Shown: positions 32,809 to 40,518 of the stretch, one piece after another
Layout of the letters: every line of letters starts with the position of its first letter
Position numbering within the stretch: the first letter of the stretch is position 1
Assembly: GCA_046048055.1 (NCBI GenBank)
Contig: JBJOGW010000002.1
Location: 1 to 64,000, forward strand
Direction: 5' to 3'
DNA length: 64,000 nt
From: SYAC01 sp046048055
Lineage (GTDB): Bacteria; Planctomycetota; Phycisphaerae; Phycisphaerales; SM1A02
Made by a program: the position numbers and the translations under genes
The notes under the pieces: model-generated
What the model was told of the DNA's origin: nothing
Databases searched by the model: none
Seen by the model: the letters and a program-made list of their open reading frames with translations, nothing else

Positions 32809-33903
32809 TCAGTTGCAGTCGCCAAAGAGCAGCAGCAGGCTGCCGATGTCACCCGCGTCCACCGTGCCGCTGCCATCCAGGTCGCCGGCAACGTCCGACG
32901 ACCCGAACAGCAGCAACAGGCTGCCGATGTCGCCAGCGTCCACCGTGCCGCTGGCATCCAGGTCGCCCGCGCAGCCACCACCACCGCCACCCTGACAGGC
33001 ATCGGGGCCGCCAGAGGAGGCGAACTGGGCGCCTTCGAAGGCGTTCAGGTCGAACCGCAGGGCCGCTGGATTGCCGCCGATGTAGCCGCCCGCGCCATCG
33101 CCTCCGAGGTTGCCGGTGCCTGCAGGAACCGCCGGGAGGAACTGATTGCTGGCGTAGTCGTGGCCGTTGCCGTTGATGAACGCGCAGACCTTGATCTCGC
33201 TGGTGCCATCCCAGAACAGGAACAGGGGGATCTTCACCTCGACACCGGTGGTGACACCGCATCCGTCGGTCACGCCATCCCCGACACCGAGCACATTGCT
33301 GTTGTTGATGGAGGTCTGCACACCGTAGACCTGATCGTCGATCAGGTTGCTGCCGGCGACGTTGTCCTCGAAGGGCCCGCTCCCGATGTAGGCGCCCACG
33401 CCCTGGCCGCCGGTCAGCAGCTGGGCGATGTTGGCGTACTGGGTGGTGGGCTCACCGCCGAGCGTGGTGCCCATCCAGAAGTCGGGCGCAAAACCCTCGT
33501 CGAACACCAGACCCAGAATGCCATTGGCATCATCGGCGCCCATGGCATTCAGGCCATTGAAGTCCACATCGGGGTTGTCTCCACGGAGCGCATTCTGGCC
33601 CTCGCCCGCGAATCCATCGATGAAGATCTCCAACTTGTTGAAGTTGCTCTCCAGGTTTCCGGAGAAGAACAGGTACAGATGGCCGTCGACCGGATCGACC
33701 TTGATCCACATGCCGTCGAGCTCGCTGCCGTTGGCGTAGCCGGTCACGCCGTCGGTGGCGTTGCCGAAGCCCGTCTCGTTGGCCTGGGACGCCTTGGGAT
33801 TGCCGTAGCCGGCATCCAGCACGCCATCGATCACGATCTGTCCGAACGAGGCCGACGCGAGAGCGACAGCCACCGAGCACGAGGCAAGAACCTTGGTCTT
33901 CAT
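32809..33903 (-). CDS. Exported protein of unknown function with paired dockerin-like repeats
   Basis: The start at 33903 has AGGA upstream and opens a signal peptide (MKTKVLASCSVAVALASASF, cleavage near FGQ). The 364-residue protein has a beta-rich domain of about 290 residues (IDGVLDAGYGNPKASQANET onward) resembling extracellular carbohydrate- or surface-associated domains. A Gly run follows, then two near-identical 27-residue repeats containing GDLDASGTVDAGDIGSLLLL and GDLDGSGTVDAGDIGSLLLL. At DNA level these are an 81-bp tandem duplication. The domain contains two cysteines, and the C-terminus is CN. The function is not recognised. Position next to the sugar transporter suggests, but does not prove, a role in glucan binding. 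Confidence 0.8.
   Translation of the reverse strand: MKTKVLASCSVAVALASASFGQIVIDGVLDAGYGNPKASQANETGFGNATDGVTGYANGSELDGMWIKVDPVDGHLYLFFSGNLESNFNKLEIFIDGFAGEGQNALRGDNPDVDFNGLNAMGADDANGILGLVFDEGFAPDFWMGTTLGGEPTTQYANIAQLLTGGQGVGAYIGSGPFEDNVAGSNLIDDQVYGVQTSINNSNVLGVGDGVTDGCGVTTGVEVKIPLFLFWDGTSEIKVCAFINGNGHDYASNQFLPAVPAGTGNLGGDGAGGYIGGNPAALRFDLNAFEGAQFASSGGPDACQGGGGGGCAGDLDASGTVDAGDIGSLLLLFGSSDVAGDLDGSGTVDAGDIGSLLLLFGDCN
32828..32971 (-). repeat. 81-bp tandem repeat encoding two dockerin-like modules
   Basis: The two copies begin AGCAGCAGCAGGCTG (32828) and AGCAGCAACAGGCTG (32909), 81 bases apart, and differ at few positions. The repeat encodes 27-residue units of the C-terminal dockerin-like tail. 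Confidence 0.8.
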
Positions 33904-34028
33904 GTTTGGAATCCTTCTCCGAGTTGGGGCCTGACAGGACTGGACGCACGAACCCGACATCTGGCGCCTTCGGGCCGCCGTCCTTGCGGATCAAAGGTAG
34001 TCCTGAACCGGATTTGTGCCAGAAATAT

Positions 34029-34041
34029 GTTGAATATCAAC
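34029..34041. promoter_or_regulatory. Operator-like palindrome GTTGAATATCAAC
   Basis: Five-base arms GTTGA and TCAAC flank ATA. On the minus strand the overlapping TTGATA could act as a -35 for the dockerin-repeat gene, so the palindrome would sit on that promoter. No regulator gene is adjacent. Confidence 0.35.
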
Positions 34042-34176
34042 GCCGAATCCGGCGTGATGCCCGCTCGGGACGGTGGCCGGGGAGGGACGCGGTCCCCACC
34101 GGAGCACACGATTGCCGAGCAAATCGACCTCACCTCCGCTCAACGGCGATGCAAGCCGCAGGGTCTGTCCACACCC

Positions 34177-34182
34177 TATAAC
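34177..34182 (+). promoter_or_regulatory. TATAAC -10-like hexamer before truA
   Basis: TATAAC is followed by 7 bases and the ATG at 34190. It is among the best -10 matches in the window, and no Shine-Dalgarno sequence is present. Confidence 0.5.
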
Positions 34183-34189
34183 TCGCCCC

Positions 34190-34981
34190 ATGCCCCGCTT
34201 TGCCCTCCGCCTGGCCTACGACGGCACCGACTTCCATGGCTGGCAGCGGCAGGAGCCCCCTGGCCAGGAGCCCCTCCGGACGGTCCAGGGCACGCTGGAT
34301 CAGGCTCTCACGCTGGTCATGCAGGCTTCGATCACCTGCCAGGGTGCCAGTCGAACCGACGCCGGTGTGCACGCCGAGGCCCAGGTGGCGGCCTTCACGG
34401 CGGACTGCCGGGTGCCCGTGGATCGGATCCCGGCGGCCCTGAACGCTCGGCTGCCGGAGGACGTGCGTGTGATGGCGGCGTGGCCGGTTCCGGCGGGCTT
34501 CGACCCAGTGGGTGATGCCATGGCCAAGGGGTACCGTTACGAGATCGCGGTCACGGATCCGTTCCGGGCGCGGCTGCCTTTCGATCGCCGGATGCTGGTC
34601 CACGTGCAGCATCCTCTCTGCCTGCCGTGGATGCGGGAAGCAGCAGCCATGATTCCCGGCACGCGCGACTTTGCGGCGTTCGCCCATGCGCAGCATGGCC
34701 GCGAGACCACGGTCCGAACCGTGCACGCGTGCGAAGTCCACACCCTGTCCGATGACCGCATCGTGATCGACGTGTCGGGCAACGGGTTTCTCTACAACAT
34801 GGTGCGGATCATCGCTGGCACCGTGGTGGAGGCCGGACGGGGAAGAATCAAGCCGGGCGACATTCCAGGGATTCTGGAAAGCGGCGATCGCACGCGGGCT
34901 GGGCCCACGCTGCCGGCACAGGGCCTTCGGCTGCGGTGGATCCTGTATCCCCCGGATCGCGCCGAGCCGCGCCACCCGTAG
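34190..34981 (+). CDS. truA: tRNA pseudouridine(38-40) synthase
   Basis: TruA isomerises uridines 38-40 in the anticodon arm of many tRNAs. The 263-residue length is normal. Motifs are the N-terminal LRLAYDGTDFHGWQRQ, the catalytic Asp in GASRTDAGVHAEAQVA, the segment AKGYRYEI and the C-terminal NGFLYNMVRIIAGTVVEAGR. The start at 34190 is the first Met matching the family N-terminus and lies 7 bases after TATAAC. The TAG stop doubles as the first half of TAGGAT before the next gene. Confidence 0.95.
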   Translation: MPRFALRLAYDGTDFHGWQRQEPPGQEPLRTVQGTLDQALTLVMQASITCQGASRTDAGVHAEAQVAAFTADCRVPVDRIPAALNARLPEDVRVMAAWPVPAGFDPVGDAMAKGYRYEIAVTDPFRARLPFDRRMLVHVQHPLCLPWMREAAAMIPGTRDFAAFAHAQHGRETTVRTVHACEVHTLSDDRIVIDVSGNGFLYNMVRIIAGTVVEAGRGRIKPGDIPGILESGDRTRAGPTLPAQGLRLRWILYPPDRAEPRHP

Positions 34982-34984
34982 GAT
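34979..34984 (+). promoter_or_regulatory. TAGGAT -10-like hexamer that includes the truA stop codon
   Basis: The truA stop TAG (34979-34981) is the first half of TAGGAT, 7 bases before the ATG at 34992. It is the same hexamer as that overlapping the murD stop. Confidence 0.45.
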
Positions 34985-34991
34985 TCACCCC

Positions 34992-35672
34992 ATGAACGTG
35001 GCGGTGATCGCGGCCCATCCTGATGACGCCGAGCTGGCCATGGGCGGCACGATTGCCCTGCTGGTCTCGCAGGGGCATCGCGTGACCGTGATCGACGCCA
35101 CCGATGGCGAGCCCACGCCCCACGGCGATCCGGCCACCCGGGCTCGCGAGGCCGCCGCCGCGGCCGCCGAGCTCGGATGCGAGCGCCTCAACATGGGATG
35201 GCCCAACCGTCGCATCGAGCACCGCCTGGAGGCGCGCCATCGTCTGGCGGGCGAGTTGCGGATCCGAAAGATCGACCTGATGTTCGTGCCGCATCCGGAG
35301 GATGCGCACCCGGACCACCGGGCCCTCACCCGCATCGCCGAGGATGCCCGCTTTGACGCCAAGCTGACCAAGTGCGATCTCCCCGGTGATCCGCACCATC
35401 CCCGACGGCTGCTGCACTACTTCTGCACCCATCTGCGCGTGGTGCCGAAGCCGGACCTGGTGGTGGACTGCTCCGCCTTCGCCCAGGCCAAGATGCGGTC
35501 GATCGCCTGCTACGCCAGCCAGTTCCATGCCAACCCCGCCAACCGCGGCGTGCCGGCGTGGATCGAGAGCATGGGCCGCTTCTACGGCAGCCGCATCAAC
35601 GCGGCATTCGGCGAGCCGTTCGCCGCGCCCGAGTGCATCGGGCTTCGGGACCTGACGCAGCTGCTTCCCTGA
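34992..35672 (+). CDS. PIG-L family deacetylase, BshB1-like
   Basis: The 226-residue protein carries the zinc-binding signature AAHPDDAELAMGG near the N-terminus and the second motif HPEDAHPDHRAL, typical of PIG-L/LmbE deacetylases. The lengths and blocks (NRRIEHR, LLHYFCTHLRVVPKPDLVVD, CYASQF) resemble BshB1, which deacetylates GlcNAc-malate in bacillithiol synthesis. No bshA or bshC is in the window, so the substrate remains inferred; other N-acetylglucosamine conjugates are possible. It ends one base from the convergent DegT-type gene, leaving no room for a terminator. Confidence 0.85.
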   Translation: MNVAVIAAHPDDAELAMGGTIALLVSQGHRVTVIDATDGEPTPHGDPATRAREAAAAAAELGCERLNMGWPNRRIEHRLEARHRLAGELRIRKIDLMFVPHPEDAHPDHRALTRIAEDARFDAKLTKCDLPGDPHHPRRLLHYFCTHLRVVPKPDLVVDCSAFAQAKMRSIACYASQFHANPANRGVPAWIESMGRFYGSRINAAFGEPFAAPECIGLRDLTQLLP

Positions 35673-35673
35673 C

Positions 35674-36867
35674 TCAGGCCAGCCGGCGAACGATCTCGAC
35701 CAGGCTCTCGGCCACGTGCTGCCGCTGCGCGGAGGTGAGCTCGGGATAGATGGGCAGCGCGATCACCTCACCCGCGGCCCGCTCGGCGTGCGGAAACACG
35801 CCGGCGCGATAGCCCAGGAACTCGAAGCACTTCTGCTGGTGCAGCGAGAGCGGGTAGTAGATCTCGGTGCCGATCTTGCGGGCGGCCAGCTCGTCGCGCA
35901 CCTTGTCGCGCACAGCCGCCGGCACGCGCACCACATACTGGTTGTAGATGTGGCGAGCGCCCCGGGGAGCCGCAGCCGGAAAGCGGATGGGCAGTCCGCC
36001 AGCATCCACCGGCGTGCGGCTGTCCACGGCACCGGCGTCAGACAGGAACCGGTCGTACCAGGCGGCGTTCGCCGCCCGGCCCTCGCTCCAGGTGTCCAGG
36101 TGCCGCAACTTCACCGTGAGCACCGCGGCCTGCAGCGCATCGAGGCGGCTGTTCATGCCGATCTCGTGGTGGAAGTACTTGGGCTCCATGCCGTGGTTGC
36201 GCAGCCTCTTCAGGCTCTGGGCCAGGGCGTGGTCGCCGGCAACCATCACGCCGCCGTCGCCGAACCCACCCAAGTTCTTGCTGGGAAAGAAGCTGTAGGT
36301 GCCCACGTCGCCGATGGTGCCCACGCGGCGGCCGTGCACGTCCTCGGTGCCGATGGCCTGGGCGCAGTCCTCGACCACCTTCAGGTCATGCTCGCGGGCG
36401 ATCGACATGATCGCGTCCATGTCGGCGGACTGGCCGAACAGGTGCACGGGCATGATGGCCTTGACGCGCTTGCAGCAGCCGAAGGCCTGTTCCACGCTTC
36501 TTGGGCAGACGTTGTACGTGACGGGATCGATGTCCACGAAGACCGGACGCGCGCCAAGCCGATGCACGCTGCCGGCCGTGGAGAAGAAGGTGAAGGTGGG
36601 GATGATCACCTCGTCGCCCGGTCCCACCCCGATGGCCTGCAGCGCCAGGACGATGGCATCGCTGCCGTTGGCGCAGCCGATGGCGTGCGGGCTTCGGCAA
36701 TAGGTGGCCACCGCCTTCTCCAGTTCCTCCACCCTGGGGCCACCGATGAAGTACTGGCTCTCGATCACCTCGCGCACGACCGGCTCGATCTCGGCGCGGA
36801 GCGTGGCGTACTGGGCCTTCAGGTCAAGGAGCGGAACCTGGATGTCCGTGGCAGCGGCGGAGGTCAT
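35674..36867 (-). CDS. DegT/DnrJ/EryC1 family PLP aminotransferase
   Basis: The 397-residue protein is a complete sugar-nucleotide aminotransferase of the DegT family. Evidence includes GCANGSDAIVLALQA, the PxxTFFSTAGSVHRLGA block, the cofactor-binding VVEDCAQAIG and the PLP lysine in FFPSKNLGGFGDGG. Substrates are usually keto-sugar nucleotides for surface polysaccharides (compare WbpE and similar enzymes); the exact sugar cannot be read here. It is the last gene of the oppD-like/bcp/dut run on the minus strand, 30 bases after dut. A TAGCAT hexamer 6 bases before its ATG may give it its own promoter. Confidence 0.9.
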   Translation of the reverse strand: MTSAAATDIQVPLLDLKAQYATLRAEIEPVVREVIESQYFIGGPRVEELEKAVATYCRSPHAIGCANGSDAIVLALQAIGVGPGDEVIIPTFTFFSTAGSVHRLGARPVFVDIDPVTYNVCPRSVEQAFGCCKRVKAIMPVHLFGQSADMDAIMSIAREHDLKVVEDCAQAIGTEDVHGRRVGTIGDVGTYSFFPSKNLGGFGDGGVMVAGDHALAQSLKRLRNHGMEPKYFHHEIGMNSRLDALQAAVLTVKLRHLDTWSEGRAANAAWYDRFLSDAGAVDSRTPVDAGGLPIRFPAAAPRGARHIYNQYVVRVPAAVRDKVRDELAARKIGTEIYYPLSLHQQKCFEFLGYRAGVFPHAERAAGEVIALPIYPELTSAQRQHVAESLVEIVRRLA

Positions 36868-36873
36868 TCCGGA

Positions 36874-36879
36874 ATGCTA
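36874..36879 (-). promoter_or_regulatory. TAGCAT -10-like hexamer before the DegT-type gene
   Basis: Read on the minus strand, TAGCAT is followed by 6 bases and the ATG at 36867. It lies in the 30-bp gap after dut. Confidence 0.4.
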
Positions 36880-36897
36880 ACCGGAATCGACCGCCTT

Positions 36898-37341
36898 TCA
36901 GTGGCCCGTGCTGCCGAATCCTCCGGCACCGCGTGGCGTGTCCTCGAGGGCCTCGACCTCGTGCACCGCCACCCGCACCACCGGCGCCACCACCAGCTGC
37001 GCGATGCGCATGCCGTGCTCCACCGTGAACGGCTCGCGTCCCAGGTTGATCAGCGCGACCACCGCCTCACCGCGGTAGTCGCTGTCGATGGTGCCCGGGG
37101 CATTGGGCACCGTGATGCCGTGCTTGGCCGCAAGACCGCTGCGTGGCCGGACCTGGCCTTCGTGACCGGCGGGAATCGCCATCACCCACCCCAGCGGGAT
37201 GCGTGCCAGATCACCCGGCTGCAGCGTGCACGGCGCGTCCAGGCAGGCGTGCAGGTCCATGCCCGCCGCCTCGGCGCTCTGATAGGCGGGCAGCTGGGCG
37301 GCCGGGTGCAGTCGCTTGAAGCGGAGCTGGATCGAGGGCAT
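36898..37341 (-). CDS. dut: Deoxyuridine 5'-triphosphate nucleotidohydrolase
   Basis: dUTPase hydrolyses dUTP to dUMP and pyrophosphate, keeping uracil out of DNA and feeding dTMP synthesis. The 147-residue protein has all five trimeric dUTPase motifs: AGMDLHA, RPRSGLA, GTIDSDYRGE with the catalytic Asp, GMRIAQLV and the C-terminal lid RGAGGFGSTG. It starts 9 bases after bcp and is presumably co-transcribed with it. Confidence 0.96.
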   Translation of the reverse strand: MPSIQLRFKRLHPAAQLPAYQSAEAAGMDLHACLDAPCTLQPGDLARIPLGWVMAIPAGHEGQVRPRSGLAAKHGITVPNAPGTIDSDYRGEAVVALINLGREPFTVEHGMRIAQLVVAPVVRVAVHEVEALEDTPRGAGGFGSTGH

Positions 37342-37350
37342 CCGGCGAAT

Positions 37351-37836
37351 CTACTTCGCGTCCCGGATCGCCTGCAGGACCTCGGCGGCATGCCCCTCGG
37401 GCCTGACCCTGTCCCAGCGGTGCCGCACCGTTCCGCCCGGGCCCACCAGGTAGGTGAGACGCGCGATGCCCATGTAGGTCCGGCCGTACATGGACTTCTC
37501 CTGCCAGGCTCCCAGACGCTTCGCCAGCGGCGGCACGCCATCCTTGCCCGGCTCATCCACGATCAGGTCGAATGGAAGCTTGAACTTGGCAGCGAACCGG
37601 GCGTGGCTCTCGGCACCGTCGGCACTCACGCCGTACACGCGTGCCTTGGCCTTGAGCAGGTCCGCGTGCAGGTCGCGAAAGGCGCAGGCCTCCTTCGTGC
37701 AGCCGGGCGTGTCGTCCTTGGGATAGAAGTAGATCACCGTGAAGCCCTTGGTCAGGAACGCGCCCTTCACGATCTCGCCGTCGGCGGTGCGGGCGGTGAA
37801 GTCGGGGATCGGCTTGCCGGGTTCGATCAGGGGCAT
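37351..37836 (-). CDS. bcp: Thioredoxin-dependent thiol peroxidase (BCP-type peroxiredoxin)
   Basis: The 161-residue protein reduces hydroperoxides using thioredoxin. Cys46 in the peroxidatic motif PGCT and Cys51 five residues later in EACAF match the atypical 2-Cys arrangement of BCP/PrxQ. The family blocks VIYFYPKDDTPGCTKEAC and LPFDLIVDEPGK, and a terminal LVGPGGTVRHRW, are present. The start at 37836 was chosen to match the family N-terminus (MPLIEPGKPIPDF); the open frame upstream is non-coding. dut follows after 9 bases. Confidence 0.95.
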   Translation of the reverse strand: MPLIEPGKPIPDFTARTADGEIVKGAFLTKGFTVIYFYPKDDTPGCTKEACAFRDLHADLLKAKARVYGVSADGAESHARFAAKFKLPFDLIVDEPGKDGVPPLAKRLGAWQEKSMYGRTYMGIARLTYLVGPGGTVRHRWDRVRPEGHAAEVLQAIRDAK

Positions 37837-37873
37837 GGCGCAGGTTTCGCACACCCGACGAGGCGGATTCGGA

Positions 37874-39031
37874 TCAGTCGCTCCGGCGGAAGTCCAGGTC
37901 GGGGCGCGGCGATGGGCACGCCTCCAGTTCCGGGGTGCGCCAGCAGCCCACCCAGCGATTGGGCTCGATCTGGTGCAGGCAGTACGGATCGCGGCCGCTG
38001 GCCAAGGCAGGCCTGGCCTCCGCGGACATGTGGGGCCACCACGGGACCACCCCGCGTTCGGCACCGGGCAGCTTGCGGAACTCGGCCGGATTGCCGGTCA
38101 CGTCCTCCACCGTGGTCAGCCGATCACGATGATCACGCAGCCCCGGGATGCTGGAAAAGAGCCCGCGCGTGTAGGGATGCAAGGGACGGTCGAACAGGTC
38201 GAACACCGGCGCATACTCCACGACCCGTCCCGCGTACATCACGCACACCACGTCGGCGTTCTCGGCCACCACGCCCAGATTGTGCGTGATGAGCATGATT
38301 CCCATGCCCCGGTCGTGCTGCAGCTGACGCAGCAGCTCGAGGATCTGGGCCTGGATGGTCACGTCGAGCGCCGTGGTGGGCTCATCCGCCAGCAGCACCT
38401 TGGGCTGGCAGGCCAGCGCCATGGCGATCATCACGCGCTGCCGCATGCCGCCGCTGAAGCGGTGGGGATACTCCTCGAGCAGGTGCCGCTTGCCCCGGGC
38501 CAGCGCCGCCAGGTCACTCTGGAATCGCTCCTTCAGCCGGTTGTAGATGCCCACCTCGTCGAGCGCCGTGATGGCCCGCTCCACCGCCTGCTCGGGCGTG
38601 AGTCGCTGGTGCAGCAGGATGGCCTCCAGAATCTGGTCCCCGATCGAGTAGACCGGATTCAGGCTGGTCATGGGCTCCTGAAAGATCATCGCGATGTCAC
38701 CGCCGCGCACCCGGAGCATCTGCTCCTCGCTCATGTGCAGCAGGTCGCGGCCCTCCAGCAGGATGCTGCCTCGGTCGAAGCGTCCCGGCGGGCGAGGGAT
38801 CAGCTGCATGGAACTCATGGCGGTCACGCTCTTGCCGCAGCCCGACTCCCCCACCACCGCCAGCGTCTGCCGCGGATGCAGCGTCATGTGCACGCCCGCC
38901 ACCGCCTGGATGCGGGGCCCGCCCGGATTGCTGGCGTTGTCGAAACTCACGGCCAGGTCCGCCACCTCGAGCAAGGGGCGCGGGGGCACGGACGCGCTGG
39001 GCATGGTCGTTGGCTCGGGCTGCACGCTCAT
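37874..39031 (-). CDS. Peptide-type ABC transporter ATP-binding protein (OppD/DppD type)
   Basis: The 385-residue protein has a Walker A GESGCGKS, the Q-loop MIFQEPMTSLNPVYSIGDQI, the signature FSGGMRQRVMIAMAL, a Walker B LLADEPTTALDVT and the switch LITHNLG. It also has the C-terminal oligopeptide-type extension with HPYTRGLFSSIPGL and a Cys-containing tail (CLHQIEPNRWVGCW) suggestive of the iron-sulfur-binding end of OppD/DppD. No OppF-type partner is encoded nearby, so it may act as a homodimer or with an unlinked subunit. It overlaps the permease gene by ATGA. Confidence 0.93.
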   Translation of the reverse strand: MSVQPEPTTMPSASVPPRPLLEVADLAVSFDNASNPGGPRIQAVAGVHMTLHPRQTLAVVGESGCGKSVTAMSSMQLIPRPPGRFDRGSILLEGRDLLHMSEEQMLRVRGGDIAMIFQEPMTSLNPVYSIGDQILEAILLHQRLTPEQAVERAITALDEVGIYNRLKERFQSDLAALARGKRHLLEEYPHRFSGGMRQRVMIAMALACQPKVLLADEPTTALDVTIQAQILELLRQLQHDRGMGIMLITHNLGVVAENADVVCVMYAGRVVEYAPVFDLFDRPLHPYTRGLFSSIPGLRDHRDRLTTVEDVTGNPAEFRKLPGAERGVVPWWPHMSAEARPALASGRDPYCLHQIEPNRWVGCWRTPELEACPSPRPDLDFRRSD

Positions 39032-40518
39032 CCTTGGGCCGCCTTTCGAAGCTTGGGGTCGATGGCGTCGCGAAGCGACTCGCCCAGCATGTTGTAGGCC
39101 AGCACGCTCAGGAAGATGGCGCCGCCCGGGAAGATGGCCAGCCACCACACGAAGGTGCCCGTGCTGGCCGTGGCGCTCGAGAGCAGCTTGCCCCAGCTGG
39201 CCTGGCCGTCGGGCCCGAGGCCGAGGAAGGAGAGGGTGGCCTCCACGGCGATGGCCGCGGCCACGGCAAAGCTCGCGTCGACCAGCACCGGGGTGATGCC
39301 GTTGGGCAGCATGTGGCGGAACAGGATCATCCGCAGCGGAAGTCCCACGCTCTGCGCGCTCTGCACGAAGTCCTGGCGACGCAACTTCAGGAACTCCGCA
39401 CGGGTGAATCGCGCGGCGCCGGTCCAGCTGAAGCACCCGATCAGCGCCATCATCACATAGGTGTTCCGGGGCAGCACACCCGCCGCCACGATGAGCAGGA
39501 ACAGCACCGGGATCGCCATGAAGATCTCCACCACGCGGAAGAGCAGCATGTCGATCTTGCCGCCGAAGTAGCCCATGATGGACCCGATGGTCACGCCGAT
39601 CAGCAGCGAGATGCCCGTGGACACCAGCCCGATCGAGATGGAAAGCCGGCATGCCCACAGCATCTGGCTCAGCACGTCGCCACCCAGCGCGTCGGAGCCC
39701 AGCCAGAGCCGGCGGCGACCGAGTGGCGTGTCGCGCTCGCCCTCGATGCGCTCGCCGGCGGTCATGCCCGGGCGGGCCAGACCCATGTCGCTGCGGGCGT
39801 AGTCGGGGCTCCAGGGGATCAGCGTGTAGGTGGCCCGGACGGTTCCCTCGGCCTCCATCTGGGTGTAGCGATCGAAGTTCACCAGTCGTCCCTGCCACCT
39901 TCCGGCAAGGCACCATGTGGCGGCCGCGGCGGACACCAGCGCCACCGCCAGGCGAAGGCCTGCCCGGTCCACGCTCGGCAGCATCGAGGCCACCGCCGCC
40001 AGCACCGCCGCCACGACGCCGGACACCACCCATGGCGCGGCATCCGAACGCCCCCAGTCGCGGATCGCCGCGCTGCGGCCCGAACCGTCCAGCCAGTCAT
40101 GGAGCACGGACACCACCAGCACCGTCAGCGTCACCTGCACGAAGGCGATCGCCAGCAAGCCCAGCCGAGGTCCGCGCGTCAGGCGCGCCAGGCGGGTCGG
40201 TGCCAGCCACGGCCCGGCCGCCAGCGCGCCCAGCAGCAGAAGCAGGTCGGTGGCCCGCAGGTTGTCCCAGAGCGGCCATGATCGCGTCAGCACTTCGCCA
40301 TCCGGCCCGATCGACTCCATCACCAGCGGATGCGCGTTCGCCAGCACCGGTGCCAGCACGGCCCCCGCCGCGACCAGGCCGATCCAGAGCAGGGCCAGCA
40401 CGGCGGACGGGCGTTGCAGGACCCGCTGCCACGCATCCGCCCAGAAACCCAGCGCGCGCTGCTGCCCCACGCCACGCATGGCCTCGATGCCCGAGATGAC
40501 ATGCGGGGACTCACTCAT
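39028..40518 (-). CDS. Peptide-type ABC transporter permease (OppC/DppC type) with large N-terminal insertion
   Basis: The C-terminal 240 residues are a standard DppC-type permease, with WLGSDALGGDVLSQMLWACR, the EAA-like loop FVQSAQSVGLPLRMILFRHM and SFLGLGPDGQASWGKLL. At 496 residues it is roughly 200 longer than usual. After the first TM, an insertion (about residues 75-250) contains three further hydrophobic segments (for example LLLLLGALAAGPWL and LGLLAIAFVQVTLTVLVVSV) before the usual periplasmic stretch. It overlaps the OppB-type gene by 8 bases and the ATPase gene by 4. Confidence 0.9.
   Translation of the reverse strand: MSESPHVISGIEAMRGVGQQRALGFWADAWQRVLQRPSAVLALLWIGLVAAGAVLAPVLANAHPLVMESIGPDGEVLTRSWPLWDNLRATDLLLLLGALAAGPWLAPTRLARLTRGPRLGLLAIAFVQVTLTVLVVSVLHDWLDGSGRSAAIRDWGRSDAAPWVVSGVVAAVLAAVASMLPSVDRAGLRLAVALVSAAAATWCLAGRWQGRLVNFDRYTQMEAEGTVRATYTLIPWSPDYARSDMGLARPGMTAGERIEGERDTPLGRRRLWLGSDALGGDVLSQMLWACRLSISIGLVSTGISLLIGVTIGSIMGYFGGKIDMLLFRVVEIFMAIPVLFLLIVAAGVLPRNTYVMMALIGCFSWTGAARFTRAEFLKLRRQDFVQSAQSVGLPLRMILFRHMLPNGITPVLVDASFAVAAAIAVEATLSFLGLGPDGQASWGKLLSSATASTGTFVWWLAIFPGGAIFLSVLAYNMLGESLRDAIDPKLRKAAQG

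Larger units (their letters stand above)
33904..34189. other. 286-bp divergent region between dockerin-repeat gene and truA
   Basis: No gene is seen. It holds the 13-bp palindrome at 34029-34041 within an unusually AT-rich stretch (AAATATGTTGAATATC), a small ACGCCG/CGGCGT inverted repeat at 34040-34055, and a leaderless-type hexamer just before truA. Confidence 0.55.

Noticed and set aside
35716..38289. 857-residue plus-strand open frame opposite DegT, dut, bcp and OppD genes
   Set aside because: It crosses four minus-strand genes and the short gaps between them, and shows no domain.
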